The notes under the pieces: model-generated
Database searches by the model: none
Told to the model about the DNA's origin: nothing
What the model saw: only the letters and a program-made list of their open reading frames with translations
In this document: positions 10,313-20,708 of the stretch, one piece after another
Position numbering within the stretch: the stretch's first letter is position 1
Layout of the letters: each line of letters opens with the position of its first letter
Origin: Fistularia commersonii
Taxonomy: Eukaryota > Chordata > Actinopteri > Syngnathiformes > Fistulariidae
Direction of reading: 5' to 3'
DNA: 64,000 bases
Assembly: GCA_037954325.1 (NCBI GenBank)
Contig: JBBMNZ010000009.1
Location: 16,122,286-16,186,285, forward strand
Position numbers and translations under genes: made by a program

Positions 10313-11331
10313 TCAGCTCGTCTTGCCCTTCCTGTTTTTTCCTCCCGTGAAACAAAAGCTCTTCAGGGTTTTTTTCCCACGGCTGTTCTTCTGTAAGAGA
10401 CACATTGAACCGATACTCACACTGAAAATAATTTTGATTTTTGGTGATATCTGATTGGACTCCCGTTTTGGGGGATCGTCTCTTCTGATAGAGTTAAAGG
10501 TCAACAGGACTCAACCGGCCTCACCTTGAAAACGGTCTTGGCGACTCCCTCTGATCGGGATGTTTCCTTCCTCTTATGCCTCCTCCTGCAGGACAGGGGG
10601 TCCAGCAACCCCTTTAGGGTCTCGGGAGCTGTAGAGATCAAAACACAGAGTCAGTCGACAAGCGGTTACTGTTAGCATCCAGAAAATGGGGAGGGGGGCC
10701 TTACTGAGGTACTCTGGCATGTTACTAAGGTGGGGCTTGATGACAGCTGGTTGGAGGTCTTTGTCATGACCCAGGAGCTGTAGGTCGCGAGGGTTGTCCT
10801 CAAAGTACGTCTGAGGGAAAGAAGTGGGGGAGGGGCTGGTCAGGCTAGGAGATGAAGCTAAACCTAACAGCCGACCACCAGGGATCAATTTTGCTCACCT
10901 TCAGCTTCTCTGAGTTCAGCAGCTCCAGCTTGATCTCCTTTAGCCGAGCCTCACGCACCATCTGCTTGGTCACTGCTTGGTCAACGCATTGCGTCCTGCA
11001 AACAGAAATACAGCAGGGAGGGTCAGGACCCCCCAGCCCTGCAGGAGGCCAAGCATCAGAGACAGTAACTCACCCTGCATCTGTACCGGAAGCCCTCAAT
11101 CTCCTCCATCTTGAACTGGTACAGCTTTAGGGGGCACTCTGCATCATCTGGAATCAAAAGTGCAATTAGCCTTCAAGACAGGATCTCTCCTCATTCGTGT
11201 TTTCTCCGCACTTCTTGCCAAAAGTGCATGCTTCACCTCCAGTCAGCGTTTCCTCCACCTCCGACTGTAGTTGCTGCTCCCTGTGAGACACGAAGGACAG
11301 TGCCGTCCCTGGGTTGTCCGCTCTTGCCTTT
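10313..11331 (-). pseudogene. ddx56: DDX56 RNA helicase, last six exons, unit 1
   Basis: Six minus-strand exons match the C-terminal third of DDX56, a nucleolar DEAD-box helicase of 60S ribosome assembly. In transcript order they are 11237-11331 (motif VI region, GRKARADNPGTALSFV), 11074-11147 (DDAECPLKLYQFKMEEIEGF, then RYRCR), 10899-10995 (VTKQ, REARLKEIKLELLNSEKLK), 10705-10810 (TYFEDNPRDLQLL), 10525-10628 (basic RRRHKRKE) and 10313-10390 (SRGKKTLKSF to TGA). Splice sites and phases agree throughout, except that the third exon is 97 instead of 90 bp. A 7-bp net insertion inside a duplicated tgaccaagcag puts TGA right after DAMR. Helicase motifs I-V are absent, and GRTAR has become GRKAR. 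This is a truncated duplicate, not a working helicase. Confidence 0.88.
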
Positions 11332-11595
11332 CTGCCAGGATTAACACACATGCAGGTGATTTCCTGCCATTTTTACTTTCTGGGAGAAGTTCCTGAGGGT
11401 TCTTCACAAGGTTTAGGTCATTGCATACTAACTTTATTGGCGCTTTTCTCAATTGCTTTCAGTCTTTACACTTTGCACTTCCCTGACAACTGTTTGGTCA
11501 GTCCCTGCCAGTTTCCTGCAAGTATTCCGGTAGAAAGCTTATAATAAGCATTAAGGCTAGCTGTTTGCTAATATGCCACAGGCTTACTCTTCTGA
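11332..11595. other. Broken intron between DDX56 exon and satellite
   Basis: This is presumably the intron upstream of the first surviving DDX56 exon. No earlier DDX56 exon is found before the minisatellite starts, so the gene copy was cut here. Confidence 0.5.
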
Positions 11596-13272
11596 AGGAT
11601 AGCAGCAACGGGGCGCGAGGGGCTACGGGTGGGAGGGCATGCGGGGCTCCTGGGGTGCGATGGGAGGGCAAGCAGGAATCCCAGCGACAGGGCGCTTGAG
11701 GCTCCCGGCATCTGGGGAGAGGGCGTGCGGGGTTCCTGGTGACAGGGTGCTTGGATATCCTGGTGAAGGGTGCGTGGGGTTCCCGGTGTCCAAGGGTAGG
11801 TTGCGCGTGGCTCCCAGATCTCCAGGGGTGCAGCGACAGGGCGCTCAGGGATCCCGGGGTGTGGTGAGAGGGCGTGCGGGGATCCCAGGTTGCGGGGCTA
11901 CTTGGGTCCAGCAACAAGATTCCTGGCGTCAGGGCGTGCAGGGCTCCCGGCGTTCGGGGGGGAGGGTGCGCATGGCTCCCTGGGCTCCTGGGGTCCAGCA
12001 TCAGCCCGCATGGCTCTCTGGGCTCCAGCATCAGAGCGCGCAGGGTTCCCAGTGACAGGACGTGCTGGGCCCCCAGGGTGCGGCAGGAATCCCGATGACT
12101 AGGTTCCTGAGACTCCCCCGCATCCAGAGGGTGGGGCTGGGCTCCCATCCGCGCCTTAGCAATAAGGCGCGAAATGTTCCCGGCATCAGGGCGCATGGCT
12201 CCCAGAGCTCCTGGGGTTCCTGGTGACAGGGCGCTCAGGGATCCCGGGGTGCTGCGACAGGGCGTGCGGCGATCCCAAGTTGCGGGGCTACTTGGGTCCA
12301 TCAACAAGATTCCTGGCGTCAGGGCGTGCTGGGCTCCCAGCGTCTGGGGGGGGAGGGCGCGCATGGCTCCCTGGGCTCCTGCATCAGGGCGCGCGGGGTC
12401 CCTGGTGACAGGACGCGCTGCGCTCCCAGGGTGCGGCAGGGATCCCGGTGACAAGGTGCCTGAGACTCCTGGCATCCGGAGGGTGGGGCGGGGCTCCTGG
12501 GGTCCAGCAATAAGGCGCGCAATGTTCCTGGCATCAGGGAGCGTGACTCCCAGAGCTCCTGGGGTTCCTGGTGACAGGGCGCGCAGGAATCCATGTGACA
12601 TGGCGTGCGGGAATCCATGTGACAGGGCGCATGGGAATCCTGGTGACAGAGTGCAAGGGGCTCCCGGTGCCCGGGGTTAAGGGGCATGCGGCTTCCGGAG
12701 CTCCAGGAGTCCAGCAACAGGGCGCGCAGGGTTCCTGTTGACAGGGTGCTCGGGAATCGTGATGAAGGGTGCGCGGGGCTTCCGGCGTCTGGGGGTGGTG
12801 GGCGCACGACTCCCGGAGCCCTTGGGGTCCAGCATCAGCACGCGCAGGGTTTCCCAAGAACAGGACGCAGTGGGCTCCCGGGGTGAGGCGACAGGGTGCG
12901 CAGGGATCCTGGCGTGCGGGGCTCCTGGCATCTGGGAGGGAGGGGGCCCATTGTTCCCTGGGCTCCTGGGGTCCAGCATCAGGCCGAATGGCTCCCTGGG
13001 CTCCAGCATCAGGGGCACGTGGGGTTCCCAGTGACATGACGCACTGGGCTCCCAGGGTGCGGCAGGAATCCCGGTTACAGGGTACCTGAAAATAAGGCGC
13101 ACAATGTTCCTGGCATCAGGGCGCGTGACTCCCGGAGCTCCTGGGGTCCAGCAACAGGGCACGCGGGGTTCCTGGGGACAGGGCGCACGGGAATCCTGGT
13201 GAAAGAGTGCACGGGGCTCCCAGCGCCCGGGGTTAAGGGGCACTTGGCTCCCGGAGCTCCTGGAGTCCCATC
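11596..13272. repeat. GC-rich complex minisatellite, unit 1
   Basis: About 1.7 kb of imperfect units built from short blocks such as ctcctggggtccagca, gacagggcgcgc and gggatcccgg, in a higher-order order. The plus strand is rich in G-runs. Open frames of up to 367 codons on both strands are a side effect of the base composition. The homologous array is 2.7 kb in unit 2 and 0.27 kb in unit 3. Confidence 0.92.
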
Positions 13273-14084
13273 CTGCTCAGAGACTGAACTCTAAAAATTA
13301 GTCCTTCAATGTGAGCAGCTGTGAGAAGTGTTTTCCACAAGTCTTGTCAGTCTACTACAAGTAGTTTAACTGCCTTGAGGGAATCCAAAACTAAAAAGTC
13401 CTCCAGGAGGAGGCTAGTTCCTCAAACAAAAATCAAGCAGTGTCTCAGGGTCATTAGCAAAATTGTAATGCTGGGAAGGCCTGTCCTTTTGGTGATTTAA
13501 AATGAATTGCATTCTATATTTGTTTCATTTTATAGGGTCAATAGTGACACTTGTGCTGTGAGAGACTTGTGAGAGACTTGAAGGGCTGTTTCTTTTCATG
13601 CTTAAGCTATGGCATTCATCCTGTGGAAGTTATACAGGGGTTTCTATAAACTGAGGATTATATATTTTTGCTCGCTTGGTAATTTTTTAATTGACAAATA
13701 TATACACAGGAAGTCATTTAGCCAGGGGTAGCATATACACATGTATACACATACACACGAAAATTAAACAATTTTTTTCCAAAATAAAGTTATTTTTGAA
13801 CCGGGGTTTTGAAGTCCATTTATAACGGTGCCGTATTCATACATTTCCTGTAGAAAGACTGAAGTTTTGTTTGCTGTTAGTCCATTTTCTTTTATGAATG
13901 TGAAATTTTCCAAAAAAATAGAACAAGTTTTACAAAAAAAAAAAAAAATGAAGTCCTTTTCCTTGGTGTGGTCTTCATCGTAAAGAAAAATGCCCTTACC
14001 CAGCAGTTGCAGTGAGAATCCAATTCTCCTCTTGATAAAGGCTTGCAGATTTAAAAAGAAAGAATATTTGTGAATACACAATGA
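13273..14084. other. No gene recognised (about 810 bp)
   Basis: AT-rich sequence between the minisatellite and the RTE 5' end, with an A-run near 13933. No family motif was recognised. Conserved in unit 2 and deleted in unit 3. Confidence 0.5.
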
Positions 14085-15865
14085 TGAAGCCTCAGGGCAG
14101 CACGGGCCAGTGTCTCCTTGAGCCAAAACCAAACATGCAAATCAAACGTAATAATCTCATACGGGATCTGTCAAGGCCCAGGTCAACGACTGCCATCGGC
14201 ACCGATGACCTACAGGATACCATTGAAACTGGGCTACTGTAGGTCAAAGAAGGAGTGGAAGAAGGTGTGTTCAGAAGCGGAGAGTGAAGAGGAAAGGCAA
14301 GAGTCTGGGACTGAGAGTAGGGACTTTGAATATAGGGACTAAGACAGGATAAGGTAGAGAGTTGGTTGACATGATGCAGAGAAGGAAGGTGGATATACTG
14401 TGTGTCCAAGAGACCAGGTGGAAAGGAAGTAAGGCTAGAAGCTTAGGAGCAGGCTTTAAATTGTACTATCATGGTACTGACAGGAAAATAAATGAAGTAG
14501 GATTTATCTTGAAGAAGGAGTTTGTTAGGAATATTGTGTTGGTGAAAAGAATGCCAGACACACTTATGAGTCTGAAAACGGAAATTGAAGGTGTGATGCT
14601 CAATGCTGTTAGTGTCTATGTCCTAGGTAGGATGTAAGTTGGAGGAGAAGGAGAAGTTCTGGAAGGAGATGAATGAAGTGATGCAGAATATCCCCAGAGA
14701 TGAGAGAGCGGTAATTGGTGCCAACTTCAATGGGCTTGTTGGTGAGGGCAATAGAGGGGATGAAGAAGTGATGGGCAGATTTGGTATACAGGATAGGATC
14801 ACAGAGGGACAGATGGTGGTAGACTCTGCAAAAAGGATGGGAATGGTTGTAGTGAACACTTTTTTCCAGAAGAGACAGGAACATAGGGTGGGTGAGAGCA
14901 TACCCAGACAGCATAAGATGGTGGTTTGTAGGATGACTCTGGGGACAAGGACGATCAAGAAGACAAAGGCAGAGCAAAGGACAAAGTGGTGGAAGCTGAA
15001 AAGGCAGAAGTGTTGTATGGTTTTCAGGGAGGAACTGAGAAAGGCTCTAGGTGGTCAGGGAGAGCTTGGAGATGATTGGACAACTACAGCTAATGTTATC
15101 AGAGAGACAGGTAGGAGTACTTGGTGTATCATTTGGGAGGAAAGTACATAAGGACACTTAGTGGTGGAATGAGGAAGTGCAGGAATATATACAGAGAAAG
15201 TGGTCAGCAAAGAAGTGGGGCAACGAGGGGAGTGAGGAGAACAGACAGGAGGACAGGGCAATACTGTGTAAAGATAGAGGTAGCAAAAGCAAAACAAAGG
15301 GAGTATGATGACTTGTATGCTTGGATGAACAGCAAGGAGAGAGAGAATGATCAATACAGGTTGGCAAAACAGAGAAATGAACATGGAAAGGATGTACAAC
15401 AGATCCGGGTGATTAAGGATAGTGAGGGAAATGTATTGACAGATGCTAGAAGAGTGATGTGAAGATAGGAGGAGTACTTTGAAGTGCTGATGAATGAGGG
15501 AAATGAAAGAGAGACAAGGGTAGAAGAGGTGACTATTGTAGACCACAAAGTAGCAGAGATTAGGAAAAGTGAAGTGAGGAAGGCATTGAAGTCAGTTGGT
15601 CCTGATGATATAGCTGTGGAGGTGTGGAAGTATCTAGGAGAAGCAGCGGTAGAGTTTTTGACTATATTATTTAACAGGATCTTAGACAGTAAGAAGACGC
15701 CCGAAGAATGGAGACGAAGTGTGATAGTGCCCATTTTTAAGAATATCGGGGATGTGCAGAAGTGCGGCAACTATGGAGAGACAATGTTGATGAGACATAC
15801 AATGAAGTTATGGGAAAGCGTAGTGACTAAGAGCAAAAGTCAGCCTTTGTGAGCAGCAGTATGAC
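14085..15865 (+). mobile_element. RTE-clade LINE, 5' end to mid-RT, unit 1
   Basis: A 5' UTR-like start leads into an endonuclease domain: GRELVDMMQRRKVDILCVQE, TRWKGSKA, FKLYYHG and GANFNGLVGEGNRGDEEVMG. The N-terminal reverse transcriptase part follows (AVEVWKYLGEAAVEFL, PEEWRRSVIVPIFKN). Stops and frameshifts break it at several points (for instance after SVYVLGRM). It ends at about 15865, where the 3' tail of an oppositely oriented RTE begins. This is the teleost RTE type with EN and RT in one ORF. Confidence 0.8.
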
Positions 15866-17395
15866 TTCTGGACTTCTTCTTCTTTTGGATTTTCCTTCAG
15901 GGGTCGCCACAGCGAATCAACAGTCTCCATCTAACCCTATTCTCCGTATCCTCTCTCACACCAACTACCTTCATGTCCTCTCTCACTACGTCCATAAATC
16001 TCCTCTTTGGTCTTCCTCAAGACCTCTTTCCTGGCAGCTCCAATTCCAGCATCCTTCGACCAATATATTCTCTATCCCTCCTCTGCACATGTCCGAACCA
16101 TCTCAGTCGGGCTTCTCTGACCTTCTCTCCAAAACATCTAACATGTGCTGTTCCTCTGATAGACTCATTCCTGATCCTGTCTATCCTGGTCACTCCCAAA
16201 GAGAACCTCAACATCTTCATCTCTGCAACCTCTAGTTCTGCCTGCTGTCTTTTGAGCATTGTAACAGTTCCTAGTCCATACATCAGCGCTGGTCTCATCA
16301 CTGTCTTATACACCTTTCCTTTTATTCTGGCTGACAGTCTTCTATCACATAATACCCTTTGACACTTTTCTCCACCCATTCCAACCTGCTTGGACCCGTC
16401 TCTTCACCTCTTTTCCACACTCTCCTTTGCTCTGGTCTGTTGACCCTAAGTACCTGAAATCCTCCAGCTTCTTGATCCCCACTCCCTGTAGCCTCACCGT
16501 TCCACCCGAGTTCCTCTCATTCACACACATATATTCTGTCTTGCTGCGACTAACTTTCATTCCTCTCCTTTCCAGAGCATACCTCCACCTCTCTAGATTT
16601 TCCTCTCCCTGCTGTCTGCTCTCACTACAGATCACAATGTCATCCGCAAACATCATGGTCCATGGAGATTCCTGTCTAACCTCATCTGTCAGCCTATCTA
16701 TCACCTCTGCAAACAAGACCATGATGGAGTCCCACCTTCACCTTGAACTTCTCTGCAACAACTACAGCACACCGCACCAGTGTCTCACAGCCAGCATACA
16801 TGTCCTGCACCAGTCAAACATACTTCTCTGCCACTCCAGACTTCCTCATACAATACCAGAGCTCCTCTCTTGGCACCCTGTCATATGCTTTTTCTCGGTC
16901 TACAAAAACACAATCTAACTCCCTCTGGCCTTCTCTGTACTTCTCTATTAGCATTCTCAACGCAAATACTGCATCCGTAGTACTCTTCCTAGGCATGAAG
17001 CCATACTGCTGTTCACAAATGCTGACTTCTGCTCTCAGTCTAGTTTCCACTACTCTTTCCCATAAATTCATTGTATGGCTCATCAACTTTATCCCTCTAT
17101 AGTTGCCGCAATTCTGCACATCCCCTTTATTCTTTAAAATAGGCACCATCACACTTTGTCTCCATTCTTCAGGCATCTTCTCACTATTTAAGATCCTGAT
17201 GAATAATCTAGTCAGAAAATCTACCGCTGCCTCTCCTAGACACTTCCACACCTCCACAGGTATATCCTCAGGACCAACTGCTTTTCCACTCTTCATCCTC
17301 TTCAATGCCTTCCTCACTTCACTTTTACTAATTTGTGGTCTACAATAGTCCCCTCTTCTACTCTTGCCTCTCTTTCATTGAGACAACATAATGGA
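15866..17395 (-). mobile_element. RTE-clade LINE, RT to 3' tail, unit 1
   Basis: Reading right to left: RT start (MKSGKAVGPEDIPVEVWK), DREKAYDRVPREELWYCM, MMFADDIVICSES (the xADD catalytic box), then the C-terminus GTAHVRCFGEKVREARLRWF. It ends in the typical RTE 3' tail, whose plus-strand reading is ttcttcttttgg then aggggtcgccacagcgaatc. The 5' part is missing. It overlaps the sequence content of the neighbouring plus-strand RTE fragment, so the two form a large inverted repeat. Confidence 0.82.
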
Positions 17396-17640
17396 ACAGT
17401 AAGGGTGAAAAATACACAACCAGATCTTAATGACAGTATAAGTAGAGCGACAATAGCAATAACAAGAATAAGAATAAACAAAAATAGGCAGAATTTGTGC
17501 GGCCTGGGACAAACAAGAGTAAGAAAGACAGCAGAGTTAGGGCATGACATGTACATGGGTGAGATAGTGAGATTGTGGAAGCACCACAGATGCACCTCAG
17601 GCTGGTCAGAGTTGTGTGCCATCCATACTGTTGTTCTCCA
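17396..17640. other. AT-rich spacer, possible LINE 3' UTR
   Basis: Short AAT/AAC-rich stretch between two minus-strand LINE fragments. It may be the 3' UTR of the element to its right. Confidence 0.35.
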
Positions 17641-18640
17641 GGCAGAAAGGAGCGTCTAAAGCATTTTGGTTCTGCGTTCAGGGTAAGATGAACCGTTGGC
17701 TGAAGGAGCATCCCATCAGCAACAGTTCGTGGTGCAGGGGATGGGAAGGATTGTTCAGGATCACTCCCAATTTGTCCTTCACCTTCCCCACTGCCCCCCA
17801 TTGAAGATGGTACATCTCTGATTCTTCCGAAAGCCCACAACCACCTCCTTGGTCTTGGAGATGTTGACTAGGAAGTGGTTCTGGTCTCTGGTTGATGCAT
17901 CCAACAATGGAAGAGTCATCTGAGAACTTCTGCAGGTGGTAGGAACTGGAGTTGTACTGGAAGGTGGAGAAGAGGGTGAAGAGGAATGGAGACAGGACAG
18001 TACCTTGGGTACTCCTGTGCTGCACGCCATGGCCTCGGAAACACACCCATCCACCCTGACATACTGCAGCAGTACTATTAGGTAATGCAGGATCCAGGCA
18101 GTGATGTGAGGGTGAAGTTGCATACTCTGCAGCTTGTCCTTGAGGAGGGTGGGTTGACGGCACTGTTGAAGTCACTGGAAAAGTCAAAAAAGGTGACTCT
18201 CACATTGCTTACTGTACCCTCCAGATGAGATAGGGCTCTATGAGTGAGAGAGATGAGTGCATCCTCCACACCCATGTACTGCCTGTGCCTCCCATAGTTT
18301 CCCCATCATCTAGTCTGGACAGCCCTGAGGGTCTGGTGGTCCTTAGCCATGAAGGCTCTCTTCTTCTTGTTGTTAAGGAGGCCTTTGATGTCCTTGTTGA
18401 TCCATGGCTTGTTGTTATTGAAACAACAGACCTTTTATTGTGATATAGTCTGTTATGCAACGGGAGAGGCCCTTGATGTTGCAAAAAGGCTCCAGTCGGT
18501 GGCGGTGAAGCACTCCAACAATGCCTTCTCTGTGGCTTTGGACCAGATCTTCACAGACCTGGTGCTGGCCGCCTGCTGCTTCACCACCAGTGTCCACGAG
18601 TACCAGGTTATGGTGCGAGTTGCAAGGGGGGCGGGGGGGG
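17641..18640 (-). mobile_element. Rex1/CR1-like LINE fragment (EN end to RT), unit 1
   Basis: Reading right to left: KIWSKATEKALLECFTATDW, NNKPWINKDIKGLLNNKKRA, then MGVEDALISLTHRALSHLEG, FFDFSSDFN, QGTVLSPFLFTLFS and LQKFSDDSSIVGCI. These are successive parts of a fish Rex1/CR1-like ORF2, with an internal deletion between the post-endonuclease region and RT. The xxDD catalytic box is readable, but frames shift repeatedly. Confidence 0.7.
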
Positions 18641-18765
18641 CTATAGGAACTATGACAGGAAAAGGTAGAGAGTTGGTCGACATGATGCAGAGAAGGAAGG
18701 TGGATATATTGTGTGTCCAGGAGACCAGGTGGAATGGAAGTAAGGCTAGAAGCTTAGGAGCAGGC
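18641..18765 (+). mobile_element. RTE endonuclease start fragment, unit 1
   Basis: A 40-codon piece reading TMTGKGRELVDMMQRRKVDI and LCVQETRWNGSKARSLGAGF, nearly identical to the start of the larger RTE fragment to its left. It ends abruptly. Confidence 0.75.
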
Positions 18766-18959
18766 TTCTTGTTGCCTTTAGTATTGGCAGGAGGAACACC
18801 GTGGCAAACAACACAGTGCATTAGAGAAACGGTATCTATTCACACACGTGAAAGAAGAGTGGACAGGTCAATAAATAAGTTAAGGAAATAAAGAGACAGA
18901 ATTAAAGATAGTAGGAGCTGCTGCAACAGGCTGCTGTCCTCCAGCGGCATTTTGAAAAA
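18766..18959. other. Unassigned junction sequence
   Basis: About 190 bp between the RTE fragment and recognisable Tc1 sequence. The part from about 18850 may be the outer Tc1 5' region, but no terminal inverted repeat is readable. Confidence 0.4.
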
Positions 18960-19218
18960 ACAAAAGAGGTGGAAGCGGCTTCTGTGAACACACAACATGT
19001 GGTCAAAGGACCTCTCAATGGAGGTGAAACAGACCAACCTGAGGCCGAGAAAAAGAGATAGCAGAAATGTTAAAAGTAGCCAAATCTGAAAAAAAAAAGT
19101 GCACTGGTGAGTTTGGGAACTCAAAAAGGGCCTTAGCTCCACAGGAGACAACAGGGGTGGATGATTGCAGAATCCTTTCCATGGTGAAGAAAAACCCCTT
19201 CACAACTGCAACCGCCTG
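18960..19218 (+). pseudogene. Tc1/mariner transposase, 5' half, unit 1 right side
   Basis: The DNA and its translation (KKCTGEFGNSKRAL, then DDCRILSMVKKNPFTT) match the N-terminal DNA-binding part of the fish Tc1 transposase whose C-terminal part resumes at 24308. The LINE between them inserted into this Tc1. The 5' terminal repeat and any flanking MHC intron are not visible on this side. Confidence 0.78.
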
Positions 19219-19607
19219 GAGCAAGAACCCGCCGCCAGGACACTGGTTATTCTTCTTTCAGTGAATTGGCGTCACCACCATAGACCGCGCCGCTGGAGCC
19301 TGACAGGTTCCTCCGAAGAAGTGAGTTTACCTTTTTGTTTTGCTGCTGCCGTAACAAAGGTTAGAGCACTGCTTGCAAAACTGTAGCACAACGCTTGTCT
19401 CTGTGCGGTAAAAGCTGCTTTACGTTTGCATCACTCTCGCCATCACTCTCCACCGGCAACTTGCTAGCAGCTAGCCACTACTAGCTGATCGACCTGCGGC
19501 CCCGCGCATAACTGCCCGGCTCCCTGCCTACCTCCCCGTGGTTCCGTTACGCGGCGTGTTCGCCGCCCACGGGGCCGGAGGTAAGAGAGAGCCTGCTGAT
19601 TTTCACT

Positions 19608-20708
19608 GTGGCCGCCGAGGACCTAACATCTCCCCCGCCAGTCAACCTCCGCTCCCCCGCCAGCACCATGCCGCCCCACTCCCCGCTCGCAAACCAATGC
19701 CACCCGGACGACAGCGCCTGTCAGAATTGTGCGAAATTGCTCAAGCGTATCGCGGTTCCGGAAAAGAGAATTGACACCCTCCGGGCGATTAACGAAGGAG
19801 AAGACTTTTTGCGCGATATAGAGACATCACTCTCCACCGGCTCGGAAGCGAAATGCACATCAAGAACAACCCAAGACGACACAGTGGTCTTCGGCCCACT
19901 CAAAGCCACCTCTTTCGGTAGTAGAGAGGATTTGGAAGACACACTTCCTTGGGACCCAGTCAGAGATCCATACCCCACGCGGGAGAGGAAAGCCAGCACC
20001 CCGCTGAGACTGAACAGTGAATCGGCTTTCCCACCACTCCCAGCGCCGGGAGGTACGCTCCCTTCTCGTCGCAATTCCACCAACAAAAGACTTCAACTCC
20101 TCAGAAATGCTGTTCGGAGCCGCACGCCGAGACGAGACGTCGACAGTCACAAGACCACCACTAACACCCCAAAACAGTTCCCACCTCATAAAACGGTTCC
20201 TAAAAGACTGCTAATCGGTGACCAAAATGTAAGTTCGATTTCACTACCCGAAACTATAACTCACTCTTTTGCCGATGCAAACATCGCAGATATTAAACGG
20301 CACGTCCCTCTGATTCTCACGGAACACCCCAAAACACGAACCGTTATCATTCACGCCGGGAACAATGACGCCAGGCGCAGACAAAATTGGGCATTGATGA
20401 CCCAATTAAAAAGTCTCACGCGCCAAAGTAATAATGAATTCAACTGCCATTGTATCCTTTCCGGAACCTTCCCGGCACCTCGGGACGGTTCCGAAAAATT
20501 CAGTCGTTTATATGGAACACATCAATCGATGGATCCGGTCACGGATACATACACAATTTCGACTCGTTCTGGAAACGCCCAGAACTTTTTGCATACGGGG
20601 AGTGAATCAATTACCGCGGTGCCGAGATCATCAGGGAGAATATTCTCCAATATCTCAAACAATGACGCGATCAGCGGTGCCCAGGCGCCACCAGAACCAA
20701 GGTTCTGA
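19608..20708 (+). pseudogene. LINE ORF1 (SGNH/esterase-like), unit 1
   Basis: A 366-codon frame. Residues about 28-60 (CQNCAKLLKRI onward) look like a short coiled coil. From about residue 198, KRLLIGDQNVSSI and VIIHAGNNDARRR correspond to blocks I and III of the SGNH/esterase domain found in CR1/L2-type ORF1 proteins. The block I nucleophile Ser is Gln here. The true end of the domain (FDSFWKRPELFA, INYRGAEIIREN) is in another frame, so a frameshift lies near 20470-20520 and the last 65 or so codons are not native. That other frame also has a TGA at about 20612. The TGA of this frame overlaps an ATG of ORF2 (TGATG). Confidence 0.75.

Noticed and set aside
11596..13272. Collagen-like or CRISPR-like array in the GC-rich repeat
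   Set aside because: There is no Gly-X-Y periodicity over any length, and units are imperfect and contiguous with no fixed repeat and unique spacers. It is a minisatellite in a vertebrate genome.
14085..17395. Twin-priming inversion of a single RTE
   Set aside because: The two halves overlap by about 300 bp of the same RT region, which a single inverted insertion would not produce. Two insertions fit better.
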